Part shown: piece by piece, positions 43,260 through 52,966 of the stretch
How positions within the stretch are numbered: position 1 is the stretch's first letter
Layout of the letters: every line of letters starts with the position of its first letter
From: CAZUAQ01 sp964618455
GTDB lineage: Bacteria > Planctomycetota > Phycisphaerae > UBA1845 > PWPN01
Length of the DNA: 64,000 nucleotides
Reading direction: 5' to 3'
NCBI GenBank assembly: GCA_964618455.1
Contig: CAZUAQ010000001.1
Span: 62,001 to 126,000, forward strand
Translations under genes and position numbers: made by a program
Notes under the pieces: model-generated
What the model saw: the letters and a program-made list of their open reading frames with translations, nothing else
Told to the model about the DNA's origin: nothing
The model's database searches: none

Positions 43260-44519
43260 ATGAGTGAAACCATTCAGGACGTCGTCCACGGATTGCCCCT
43301 GACGGATGTGCACGAGCATCACATGCCGGGCACACTACTGAACCGGGAGGTCGGCCTGCTGCAGTTACTGGAGCAAAGCTACGCCGGCTGGACCCGGCAG
43401 CGGCCGTACGCGCTGCCGTCGGAAACACCGGCGGAGCCGATGCTCACACGTGTCGGAGAGGGCGGATGGCCTGAGATCGCCGCCTATGTCGAGGGCAGCG
43501 GATCGAACGCGTTCGTGCGTAATCTCGTGTGGGCTCTGGCGGAGCTCTACGAGCTTGATCAGCCGGCCATCACGGAGGACAACTGGCGTCGCCTCGATGC
43601 GGAGATTCAGCGCCGCCATCGCGATCCCGAGTGGGTTCCGTCGTTGCTGGCGCGGGCCCGGATCGAGCACGTGGTCACCGATCCTTATGCCAACCCGCTC
43701 ATGGATACGCGCCGCGCGCTGGGGGAGCGGTACAGCAGCGTGCTTCGGGTGAACGCGTTTGCTTTCGGCTGGCATCCGGAGGCACTGGATCACAATGGCA
43801 ACAGCGGGCACATCCTCGCGCAGCGGATGGGCGCGACGATCGAGACGTTTGACGATTACATGAAGATGCTGGATGCGCTGGTGGCGACGCTGTCCTCGCG
43901 TCACCAGGTCGGTCTCAAGATCGCGCTGGCGTACGATCGTGGCATCCGTTTTGATGACGTGGATGAGAAGCGGGCTCGCTCGGCGTGGGGCAAGCGGGAG
44001 CCCTCGGAGGAAGAGAAGAAGGCCTTCGGCGATGTCGTCATCGATCGCCTCTGCCGCACCGCCGGTGCCCAGGGCGTACCGGTGCAGATGCATCTCGGTA
44101 CGGCGCAGATCCGCGGCTCACATCCGATGAACGCCGCCGGTCTGATCGAGCGTTACCCGAACACGCGCTTCCTGCTGATGCACCTGGCTTACCCGTGGAG
44201 CGCGGACCTGCTGGGGCTCGCCTTCGTGTATCGCAACATCTGGCTGGACCTCACGTGGGCGCCGCTGCTGAGCCCGAGTCACTTCAAGCGGGCGCTGCAC
44301 GAAGCGATCGAGATCTTGCCGGACGAGTCGCGGATGATGATCGGGGGGGACAACTGGCATATCGAGGAGACGTACGGCACGTTGAAATTCGCGCGGAAGC
44401 TGATCGGCGAGGTGCTGGCGGAGAAACTTCATGCCGGCTACTTCAGGCCGGCAGACGCCAGGCGACTGGCCACGAAGATCCTGTACGGTAACGGTCGGGC
44501 GTTTTTCGGATTGTCCTGA
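43260..44519 (+). CDS. Amidohydrolase-superfamily protein
   Basis: A 419-residue protein. LTDVHEHHMPG (residues 14-24, H18 and H20) is the metal-binding opening of the amidohydrolase TIM barrel; VQMHLGTAQ (about residue 276) and LLMHLAYPW provide later His ligands, and MIGGDNWHIEET has the catalytic Asp. The N-terminal part is longer than in phosphotriesterase-like members and resembles uronate isomerase and related hydrolases. The particular substrate (amide, ester, sugar or phosphoester) is not decided by the sequence. It has its own promoter region shared with the SRPBCC gene. Confidence 0.8.
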   Translation: MSETIQDVVHGLPLTDVHEHHMPGTLLNREVGLLQLLEQSYAGWTRQRPYALPSETPAEPMLTRVGEGGWPEIAAYVEGSGSNAFVRNLVWALAELYELDQPAITEDNWRRLDAEIQRRHRDPEWVPSLLARARIEHVVTDPYANPLMDTRRALGERYSSVLRVNAFAFGWHPEALDHNGNSGHILAQRMGATIETFDDYMKMLDALVATLSSRHQVGLKIALAYDRGIRFDDVDEKRARSAWGKREPSEEEKKAFGDVVIDRLCRTAGAQGVPVQMHLGTAQIRGSHPMNAAGLIERYPNTRFLLMHLAYPWSADLLGLAFVYRNIWLDLTWAPLLSPSHFKRALHEAIEILPDESRMMIGGDNWHIEETYGTLKFARKLIGEVLAEKLHAGYFRPADARRLATKILYGNGRAFFGLS

Positions 44520-44543
44520 GACGCCCTGTGCGAAATGAAGTTT

Positions 44544-45251
44544 CTATTGCCGTTTCCTGAACCCGAAGACGACTCCCATGCCGAGGAGGCAGAGACCGGC
44601 CGAGCCGGGCGCGGGAATCGGGTTACTTGCATTGACGAGGTCGGGGTACTGCTGAACCTGGAGCACACCATCGAACGTGTTCGCGCCCGTGTACGTGATG
44701 AGTTTCATCACGCCGACCATCGATCCGGGAGTGATCGTATCGAAGGAAAAGCTGATCGTGTCGCTCGTGGCAGTGACGGCGAGATTGTCGGCGTCGCTGA
44801 TGCTGGTTCCGCTGCGATCGCCGAAGACCGCCGCGCTGACCTCGGTCCACTCCCAGTCGTCCGTGAGGATCTGCTCTTCCCAGAAGTTCCACGATGACGA
44901 TCCGCCCACCTCCATGTACTCGACGATGCCGAAGACATCGCCCTGCTCGGCACGGACGTTCCCGAATGTGGGACCTTGCTCGGGATTGAATTCGAGTTCG
45001 CCGAACTCTTTGATCCAGGGCCCTGCACTTTCATCAAGTACGACGGTAAACGGATCATCGTTCAAGTCGTCCGTGACAATCCACGTGCCCCGCGTGGTGA
45101 TGCTCGGGAAAGGATCCGTACTGATGTCGAGGACGAATTGTGAGACTTCCGAAGTTCCGCTTCCATTGCCCGCGCTGATGTCGGCGTGGACGGCGGACGC
45201 CATCACAAGCATGCAAACGGACAAAGTCGTGAACTGAAATGGACTTACCAT
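44544..45251 (-). CDS. PEP-CTERM-like sorting protein with variant motif
   Basis: A 235-residue exported protein. The signal peptide (residues 1-23, ending AVHA) is followed by DISAGNGSGTSEVSQFVLDIS and a beta-rich domain. The tail NPIPAPGSAGLCLLGMGVVFG plus RKRQ has the arrangement of a PEP-CTERM signal, but Pro-Glu-Pro is replaced by Pro-Ala-Pro. The Gly-Leu-Cys-Leu-Leu step matches the tail of the protein at 18808. Whether exosortase still accepts it is open. AGGAG lies upstream of the ATG. It is convergent with the amidohydrolase gene (25 bases apart), and its own promoter was not identified. Confidence 0.75.
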   Translation of the reverse strand: MVSPFQFTTLSVCMLVMASAVHADISAGNGSGTSEVSQFVLDISTDPFPSITTRGTWIVTDDLNDDPFTVVLDESAGPWIKEFGELEFNPEQGPTFGNVRAEQGDVFGIVEYMEVGGSSSWNFWEEQILTDDWEWTEVSAAVFGDRSGTSISDADNLAVTATSDTISFSFDTITPGSMVGVMKLITYTGANTFDGVLQVQQYPDLVNASNPIPAPGSAGLCLLGMGVVFGFRKRQ

Positions 45252-45551
45252 CGCATCTTCTCCTGAGACTGATCGACAAGCGTTACGGGCGAGTGGGGTG
45301 GAATCAAGGACGTCCTCGGTTTCGAGGGGCGTTCCACGAGCGAAGAGACTATCGGAGATTGCCGTGAGTGTTCAAGCGAAATATCGGACTTTCCAGATAA
45401 AAAGATGGCTAGACGTGGCGGGAATTCGTCGGCTCACGTTCGTCAACCTGTAATCCATGAATGGACGAATCGATTCTTGCCTATCTTGTGAATGGGCGAA
45501 GATTGCTGAACAAAAGGGCCGGGGCCAAACGTTGATTGAGTGAAGTGCGAC
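45252..45551. other. Intergenic region, no gene recognised
   Basis: Three hundred bases between the PEP-CTERM-like gene and the sigma factor gene, read outward by both. No consensus promoter pair was found for the sigma factor gene, as would be expected if it is recognised by its own ECF sigma. Confidence 0.45.
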
Positions 45552-46139
45552 ATGGAGCAGATCGCATTAGACGAATTGGCCAGCCGGGCCGAGGGTGGCG
45601 ACCGCGATGCGCTGGGTGATCTCATCGATCACCTGAGCCCGGACCTGTACGGCTATCTGGCGGATCTGGTGCGGGATCGGGCACTGGCGGAGGACTTGCT
45701 CCAGCGGTTCTGGCTCCAGGCGATGAGTCAAATGCGCAGGAGGCGTGCTCCCGTGCGGCCCTGGGCATTCCGGGTCGCGCGCCATCTGGCCTTCGATGCG
45801 CTGCGGGCCCGTCGTCGGCGTCGGGAATCGAGACTCGACGAGTGCATGGCCTCCGATCGCGTCGTTACTGAAGAGCAGGAACCGGCAGCCTTGATGGAAT
45901 CTGAGGATGAAGGGGCGCGGTTGCGGCATCGCGTGGCATGCCTGCGTGACGCGTATCGTGAGGTGGTGCTCCTGAGGTTCTATTCCGGGATGACCTTGAA
46001 GGAGATGGCTCAGGTCTTGGAATGTCCGGTGGGTACGGTGGCGACCCGGTTGCGGCGTGCCCTGGCTCAGCTCCGTGAGGAGATGCAACGTGAATCGACG
46101 TCATCAACAGGTCCACGCGAGGCAGCATCCTTCAGATGA
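45552..46139 (+). CDS. ECF-type sigma-70 family factor
   Basis: A 195-residue sigma factor with regions 2 and 4 only. Region 2 covers about residues 20-90 (DLYGYLADLVRDRALAEDLLQRFWLQAM, then RPWAFRVARHLAFDALRARRRR) and region 4 about 130-180 (LRDAYREVVLLRFYSGMTLKEMAQVLECPVGTVATRLRRALAQL). It directs RNA polymerase to a dedicated set of promoters. The linker between the regions is charged (SEDEGARLRH). ATG 45552 is used; a GTG at 45540 is the alternative. The next gene starts inside its 3' end, so the two are translationally coupled, the standard arrangement for a sigma factor and its anti-sigma factor. Confidence 0.92.
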   Translation: MEQIALDELASRAEGGDRDALGDLIDHLSPDLYGYLADLVRDRALAEDLLQRFWLQAMSQMRRRRAPVRPWAFRVARHLAFDALRARRRRRESRLDECMASDRVVTEEQEPAALMESEDEGARLRHRVACLRDAYREVVLLRFYSGMTLKEMAQVLECPVGTVATRLRRALAQLREEMQRESTSSTGPREAASFR

Positions 46140-46569
46140 GATTCCGGAGGAGGATCTGCTGAATGCGTACCGCCACCCCGAGGGGACGGAACATGCGTGT
46201 GCCCGCGTGCGCGCATTCGTGCTCGACGAGGGAGTTCAACGTTCCTCGAGCGTCCGTCGATGGGTGCCGACGGGGGCCGGGCTGGGACTGGCCGCCGCCA
46301 TCGCCTGGTGGGCCGTCAACCTGACGGGTCACATCGATACGCCATCTGCCGTCACCCCGATGGAGCAGCTTGCGAAGGAGTCTTCCTTTCACGAACCTTT
46401 TCCCGAGATGGAGCGTCTCGATCGGCAACTCGCTGGAGTTCGGCAGAACGTCCGCCAGGTGGCGAGCAGCGACGTCTGGGGGATATCGCAACGCTGGGAA
46501 GGCTTGAATACCGAGGATCAAGGAACCGCGCCCATCCCCGTACCAACCCCACAGGAGACGATTCAATGA
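46090..46569 (+). CDS. Membrane protein, probable anti-sigma factor
   Basis: A 159-residue protein with one membrane segment (about residues 62-80, VPTGAGLGLAAAIAWWAVNLTG), giving a cytoplasmic N-terminus of about 60 residues and an exported C-terminus. No HxxxCxxC zinc anti-sigma motif is present; the call rests on position and topology. GAGGAG precedes the GTG start, which lies inside the sigma gene (50-base overlap). The exported part (ESSFHEPFPEMERLDRQLAGVRQNVRQVASSD) is short and helical and could contact the exported coiled-coil protein encoded next, whose ATG overlaps this stop codon (ATGA). Confidence 0.65.
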   Translation: MNRRHQQVHARQHPSDEIPEEDLLNAYRHPEGTEHACARVRAFVLDEGVQRSSSVRRWVPTGAGLGLAAAIAWWAVNLTGHIDTPSAVTPMEQLAKESSFHEPFPEMERLDRQLAGVRQNVRQVASSDVWGISQRWEGLNTEDQGTAPIPVPTPQETIQ

Positions 46570-47447
46570 TACCATTCGATCATCACGTCATGTTGTCGTG
46601 TGTGTTCAGTTCCGTCCTGAGCCTGACGATGCCCGCCGTCGCGGAGGACCATCGTCTCGAAGTGCTGGAAGACAAGCTGGAGACCGTTCACGAGAAGATG
46701 GAACGGTACGAGGAACGATACGAGGAGCCGCCCGAGGAGCTGATCGAGATCGAAGAGAAGCTCCTCGCCGAGATCGAAAAGATCGAGGCGTTCCATGAGC
46801 ATGATGAGGAGCACGATGAGGCGCACGAGCGGAGGGTCGAAGAGGAGGTCGAGGGACTTCTGAAAGAGCTTGAAGAATTGTCCCATGAAATCGAGGAGAA
46901 GCGAGGCGAGGATGAGCCGGCCCCGCCGGAGATGATCGGCGAGTACGAGCACATCCTGCGGGAACTCCGCGGCATGCTGAAAGATGAGGAGTATCTTCGA
47001 CCTCTCGTCGCGCTTCGTTGGATGCAAGCATTCAGTCCGCTTCACGTCGAACGTTTGAAGCGCGCCCGGCGAGAGAATCCGGAGCACTTCGAGGTCGTCC
47101 TGGAAGATGTGCTGCCTCATCTGTTCGAGATGCAGCATCTCCGCCTCGCCCATCCGAAACGGTACGACCTCGAACGCGAGAGTTTCCGGTTGAATGGCGA
47201 ATGCGAGAATCTGGCGGAGCGGGTTCGCAGGGTGGGTCCGGAGGAACAGGAAGCCATCGCGCGGGAACTTCGCGATCGCTTGGGGGAACTTTTCAGAATC
47301 CGGCTGGAAATCCGTGAAATGGAGATCCGCCGGTTGGAAGAGGAACTGAGCGAGTTGCGCCGACACGTGAAACAGATGCGTGAGGATGCTGAAGGCATGG
47401 TGGAGCGCCGGCTTCAACGCATGATCGGCGAAGGGGAGCACTGGTGA
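46566..47447 (+). CDS. Exported Glu/Arg-rich coiled-coil protein
   Basis: A 293-residue protein with a signal peptide (residues 1-26, ending PAVAED) and then an almost unbroken acidic helical region. The first half is Glu-rich heptads (EKMERYEERYEEPPEELIEIEEKLLAEIEKIEAF) and a His/Glu cluster (FHEHDEEHDEAHERR, residues 75-89); the second half ends in long helices with RLEEELSELRRHVKQMRE. It could bind metal through the His cluster or act as a periplasmic strut. The location in the sigma operon, with stop/start overlap, suggests that it is either the signal sensor or an effector of the response. No homologous family is recognised. Confidence 0.75.
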   Translation: MIPFDHHVMLSCVFSSVLSLTMPAVAEDHRLEVLEDKLETVHEKMERYEERYEEPPEELIEIEEKLLAEIEKIEAFHEHDEEHDEAHERRVEEEVEGLLKELEELSHEIEEKRGEDEPAPPEMIGEYEHILRELRGMLKDEEYLRPLVALRWMQAFSPLHVERLKRARRENPEHFEVVLEDVLPHLFEMQHLRLAHPKRYDLERESFRLNGECENLAERVRRVGPEEQEAIARELRDRLGELFRIRLEIREMEIRRLEEELSELRRHVKQMREDAEGMVERRLQRMIGEGEHW

Positions 47448-47500
47448 TCGCGCGAACGGCCTGTTGACGCCGGAAAATCGAGCCTCGATGATTCCGGACT

Positions 47501-50344
47501 ATGCACGCGCCTGACATTTCCATTCCGCCGACCGATCGTCGCGCGGTCGTGCGGCGCCGCCTGTTCATCTCCGCGTTGCTGCCGGCGCTGCCGATGGTGC
47601 TGCTGGCGGGGGCGTGGCCGGCGGCGGGGGTATCGGGTTTCGGGGACGACACGCTCTATTACTTTCCCATGCGCGCGTTCGTCGCGCGGTGGTGGTCGGA
47701 GGGCGTCTGGCCGAGCTGGAATCCCCTCAGCGCCATGGGCACATCGGTGGTCGCCGATCCGCAGGCGGGGCTCTTCTACCCGGGGACATGGTTGTTCGCC
47801 TGCATGCCCGCCATCTGGGCCTACCCCGTCACGCAGGTATTGCACTTTGCACTCGCCGGGGCCGGGATGTACCGCTGGCTTCGCGCCGAACGCATGCGGT
47901 GGCCGGCGGCGCTGCTGGGTGCGATCGCGTTCGAGTTCGGCGCGTCTCTCATCGCCCACCGGGCTCACCTGACCATTCATCACGCCGTGGCCTGGCTTCC
48001 GTGGATTTTCTACGCCTGGACGCGATACGCCGACACAGGCACCTTCAGATACATCACCTTGGCGGTGATGACCTTCGGACTGCACATGCTCGTGCAGCAC
48101 ATGCAAGTCACGATCATGCTGTGCGTGCTGCTGAGCATGTATATCGCATTCGTGCTGTGGCCGAGACGTCGGGCAATCGCGTGGGTGTTTCCGCTCGCGA
48201 TGGTGCTGGGCGTGATGATCAGCGGTGTTCAGACATGGCCTGCTTACATGCAATTCGCCGGGAGCACGCGACAGGTGGCGGCGTACTACGTGTTCATCGA
48301 GAACCCGTGGCTGCCGACGTCCGCCATCATGCTGTTGTTTCCGATGTTTTTCGGTAACACGACATTCACGTTTTACGGTCAGACCTGGTGGGGGCTGTCG
48401 CACTTCTGCGAACAGTATGTCTACGCGACGATTCTGGTCTTCATTCTCGCGGGGACGTCTATCGCTCTGCTGCGTTGCGCGGATGGGCGATGGAATCGGC
48501 GGGTACTGTTCTGGTGGATCGTGTCGATCCTCGCCTTGCTCGTGGCGCTGGGCGACTTCACGCCCATGAGCAAGTGGCTGTTTCACGTGCCGGTCTATCG
48601 CAATCTGCGCGTGCCGGCCCGATGGTTGCTGGTGTGGTCGGTGGCCTTTCCGATGCTGGCGGCCATGACGATGCATGCCCTGCTGGCGGGCGGGGAAGCG
48701 ACACGCCTCATCGTGAGTCGGGCGGTCCGCGCGATGGTTGTCGGGGTCATGCCGGCACTGGCCTTGCTCTTTCTGGCCACGATTCTCGTGGCGCGCGTGA
48801 ACGTGGACTGGCTGGAACATCACTTTGGAGATCTCTGGTCGGCGAATGTGTTTTTTGATGGATTGCGCCGCGCCGCCAAGCCCACGAATCCGGCGTTGTG
48901 GATACCGCTCCTGCTGATGGTGGCCACCGGGGCCATGCTGCTGGGGTGGCTCAAGTCGCGCCGGGCGGTGTGGGCATATGGGTTGGCGCTGGTATGGCTG
49001 GTAGACCTGATCAGCGTTGTCTCGGTCGCGGACGTCAACAGCGGATGGATGACGGCGCGCGATCTGCGCGAACCGCCGCTGCTTGCGCGGAAACTTCGCG
49101 CGTTAGACCCGCACGAGACGGGCCGACTGCTCGTGCCACGGTTTTACTTTGAGGGACATCGGCCGCTGGATACGCTCTCTCCGTCGACGAACGTCATCTT
49201 CAACGTACCGACGTTCAACAGCTACGGCCCGCTCTGGCCGCAGGCAAACCGGCTGATCTTCCGAATGGCGCCGTGGGGGGCGAGCGAATCCATCGTGGAG
49301 TTACTGCGCAACACGCGGTTGATGCGCATGATGGGTGTGCGGTTTGTGGCGGTCCGCTCGGATGAGGAGCGTATGCTGTTTCACCGGGCGACGGTGCGCG
49401 CCGTGGTCCAGCCGCGGTTCGAGATGATTGCAGCATCGCGCGAGATGACGGCGATTCCATGGAAGGAGGGAGTATTCTGGCCGGTGCGCATCGACGAGGC
49501 AGGGCTGTACCGGCTCAGCTTTCGCGCCGCGCGTCGCGGCGACTCGGCAAGCCGATGGTTCGTCACGCTGGAGGACAACGAAGGTTGTGCCTTGGACCGG
49601 ACACGCAGTCTTGACCCGGTGGATCTCTCTGCCGGTTCGCGTGAGCTTCACTTTCTGTTCATGGTCGATCGCGCGGTCGGCGAGGCCCGCGTTCGCGTGA
49701 AATCGGAGATGGGCGTCGCGCTCTCCGCCGGTCGTGCCGAGTTCGGACGGGTAGGCGATACCATCGCGGGTGATTCAGCACGTCGCCGTGAGGATGCTCG
49801 CCGATTGGGGTACCGCCTCGTGGCCGATCTGAAGACGTTGTCCGGAGAGGTCATCACGCTGTATGAACTCGAGGGGGCGGTCGAACCGGTCTACTTCGCG
49901 GAGGGTTGCGATCAGGTGGCGAGCCTGGGCGAGGTGGTGGATGCACTGACCATGCCGGAGGACACCGGGAAGCCCGCGCGGGTGGCGATCGGCGCAGATG
50001 CCGCCTTGCGCGAGGTCGCGGAAGGGGCGACGGGGGAAGTATTGTCGTGGGAGCGTCCCAGGCCGGGCGAAGTCAGGGTTCAGGTCCAGTGTCCGAAGAC
50101 GGGACTTCTGGTTTTTAACGAGACGGCGGATCCGGGGTGGCGAGCGTGGATCGACGGCCGTCCCGCCGAGATACTCACCGTCAACGGTGTTGTCCAGGGG
50201 ATTTGCGTGCCGGAGGGCAGCCGGGAGGTCCGATGGCGGTATCAGGCTGTGGGCGCAGGGCCGGGAGCCTGGATGACAGGCGGAGGACTTTTGCTGCTTG
50301 GGGCCTGGGGGGGCATCAGACTCTCGCGCAAGGGACATAAGTGA
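47501..50344 (+). CDS. YfhO-like polytopic membrane protein (GT-C-like)
   Basis: A 947-residue protein. The first 500 residues hold about 12 membrane helices; DDTLYYFPMRAF (about residue 49), with an acidic pair in the first extracytoplasmic loop, and DPQAGLFYPG are hallmarks of the YfhO/GT-C fold family. The last 450 residues are mostly soluble and beta-rich, ending in one more helix (about 915-935). YfhO in Bacillus is needed for glycosylation of lipoteichoic acid. Here the sugar donor, if any, would be a polyprenyl-linked sugar; this is inferred. The gene begins 53 bases after the coiled-coil gene and could share its transcript, though no site was verified. Confidence 0.8.
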   Translation: MHAPDISIPPTDRRAVVRRRLFISALLPALPMVLLAGAWPAAGVSGFGDDTLYYFPMRAFVARWWSEGVWPSWNPLSAMGTSVVADPQAGLFYPGTWLFACMPAIWAYPVTQVLHFALAGAGMYRWLRAERMRWPAALLGAIAFEFGASLIAHRAHLTIHHAVAWLPWIFYAWTRYADTGTFRYITLAVMTFGLHMLVQHMQVTIMLCVLLSMYIAFVLWPRRRAIAWVFPLAMVLGVMISGVQTWPAYMQFAGSTRQVAAYYVFIENPWLPTSAIMLLFPMFFGNTTFTFYGQTWWGLSHFCEQYVYATILVFILAGTSIALLRCADGRWNRRVLFWWIVSILALLVALGDFTPMSKWLFHVPVYRNLRVPARWLLVWSVAFPMLAAMTMHALLAGGEATRLIVSRAVRAMVVGVMPALALLFLATILVARVNVDWLEHHFGDLWSANVFFDGLRRAAKPTNPALWIPLLLMVATGAMLLGWLKSRRAVWAYGLALVWLVDLISVVSVADVNSGWMTARDLREPPLLARKLRALDPHETGRLLVPRFYFEGHRPLDTLSPSTNVIFNVPTFNSYGPLWPQANRLIFRMAPWGASESIVELLRNTRLMRMMGVRFVAVRSDEERMLFHRATVRAVVQPRFEMIAASREMTAIPWKEGVFWPVRIDEAGLYRLSFRAARRGDSASRWFVTLEDNEGCALDRTRSLDPVDLSAGSRELHFLFMVDRAVGEARVRVKSEMGVALSAGRAEFGRVGDTIAGDSARRREDARRLGYRLVADLKTLSGEVITLYELEGAVEPVYFAEGCDQVASLGEVVDALTMPEDTGKPARVAIGADAALREVAEGATGEVLSWERPRPGEVRVQVQCPKTGLLVFNETADPGWRAWIDGRPAEILTVNGVVQGICVPEGSREVRWRYQAVGAGPGAWMTGGGLLLLGAWGGIRLSRKGHK

Positions 50345-50422
50345 TTGCGTGAAAGTGACTTGCAGTCCTCCCCGTCCGGTTGGTGCGTTCATTGGGGCAT
50401 CGCAAGATTAAGCCGAAATCCG

Positions 50423-50456
50423 TTGACCGGACGCCCCGTTCGCGGGCGTCTAGAAT
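50423..50456 (+). promoter_or_regulatory. Inverted repeat between -35-like and -10-like elements of the HtrA gene
   Basis: GACGCCC (50430-50436) and GGGCGTC (50444-50450) form a perfect 7-base inverted repeat around a 7-base gap. TTGACC lies at 50423-50428 and TAGAAT at 50451-50456, 22 bases apart, too far for a standard sigma70 promoter. The repeat may be an operator or part of a promoter read by another sigma factor. Confidence 0.45.
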
Positions 50457-50551
50457 CAGGAACGTTTGTGACCGGAGCAAGATTCCGTGTTCACCGATTG
50501 AAAACAGGACACCAGGATCGCAATCTCGAAAGATAGCAGGAGGTACGACTG

Positions 50552-52105
<1,554 letters not shown>

Positions 52106-52139
52106 TTCTCCACGATCATCGACTACCTCTTTCGGCAGG

Positions 52140-52172
52140 CGGCGTCGGCGATCCTTGAGATGGCCGACGCCG
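52140..52172 (+). terminator. GC-rich hairpin after the HtrA gene
   Basis: A perfect 10-base stem (CGGCGTCGGC / GCCGACGCCG) with a 13-base loop, 35 bases beyond the stop codon. There is no T-tract, so it may work in processing or as a Rho-independent stop of low efficiency. A smaller hairpin (CGTGGAG/CTCCACG) overlaps the stop codon itself. Confidence 0.5.
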
Positions 52173-52288
52173 TCGGCTTGTTACGCGGGTAAATGTCGGG
52201 CCGGAGAGGACGAAGGCGGCCTTGGCGGTATGTAGACCTAATTAGTGGCAATTTGCATTGAGTGGCTTTGGCAAGAATGGCACTGGTC

Positions 52289-52444
52289 TTATCCGCTCTT
52301 GCGTCCCCGGAGGTACCCATCGAGCCGTTCGAACATCCGGCTTCGATTCTCGGGATCGCTCTCGAGGAAGTGGAGCATGGATGCCGCGACGACCTTTTCC
52401 TTGACATACCCGGATTTGGAGCATTCGTTATCGAAGAAGGTCAC
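52289..52444 (-). CDS. Small protein, about 51 residues, possibly truncated or frameshifted
   Basis: On the minus strand this frame reads VTFFDNECSKSGYVKEKV, VAASMLHFLESDPENRSRM and FERLDGYLRGRKSG before a TAA at 52291-52289. The sequence is acidic, helical and protein-like, unlike the surrounding shadow frames. A GTG at 52444 gives the start used here; the frame is open further upstream to 52489 (ending QTQEVVLLPSKL before VTFF) but has no ATG. In a neighbouring frame an ATG gives MDKPKRSYYSRANW and then stops. If one base were lost near there, a sensible 65-residue protein would result. A conserved small planctomycete protein is suspected but not proven. Confidence 0.55.
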   Translation of the reverse strand: MTFFDNECSKSGYVKEKVVAASMLHFLESDPENRSRMFERLDGYLRGRKSG

Positions 52445-52966
52445 CAGTTTGCTCGGGAGTAATACGACCTCTTGGGTTTGTCCATACTGCTACCCTTTCT
52501 CATGTCGAACAAGAGCCGGCTTTGCGATGTGCGCAGACAGGAGCGGGCCGACCCCTGCAAAATCATGCGAGCATTCTAGCGAGTGGAATGGTTTCGTGTA
52601 GTGTGTACCAAAAAGAACTATGCGCGTTGCCCGTGCAAGCAACAGGCTGAGGTCGTCCGACGCGTACCGCCCGAGGGCCAACCTTGCGCGTGAGGATGAA
52701 CGCGCGAGGTGCGGAGAAGGCGCATCCGGGCGATGTGCACTCGTCGCGCGTTTCGAACGCTGCGCCCGCGGGCGAGACGGAAGACGGCCACGGTCTTGCG
52801 CGGCTCGTTGACACGTATACGGGTGCTCCTATAATCGGCACCGCACTGGAAGGATCGGTCCATACCGGTCCTGGCATGTCATTCCGAGACGCGAAGCGGG
52901 TGTGTCGCTGGCGAGGGCGCCCCGCCGTCTCGCCGGGCAGACCCATCCGTGTGAGGTTGTCTTATC
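52445..52966. other. Intergenic region before the LptD-like gene
   Basis: About 520 bases without a convincing gene. It contains the strong promoter at 52808 and, near its left end, the upstream part of the small minus-strand frame. Open frames on the plus strand from 52620 and 52684 have no ribosome site. Confidence 0.5.
52808..52835 (+). promoter_or_regulatory. Perfect-consensus promoter of the LptD-like gene
   Basis: TTGACA (52808-52813) and TATAAT (52830-52835) are both exact consensus, separated by 16 bases. The leader to the GTG at 52967 is about 125 bases. This is the best sigma70 match seen in the window. Confidence 0.8.

Noticed and set aside
47414..48823. 469-codon minus-strand frame opposite the YfhO-like gene
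   Set aside because: Composition is Arg/His/Gln/Pro-rich and it overlaps the start of a well-supported membrane protein; no start signal.
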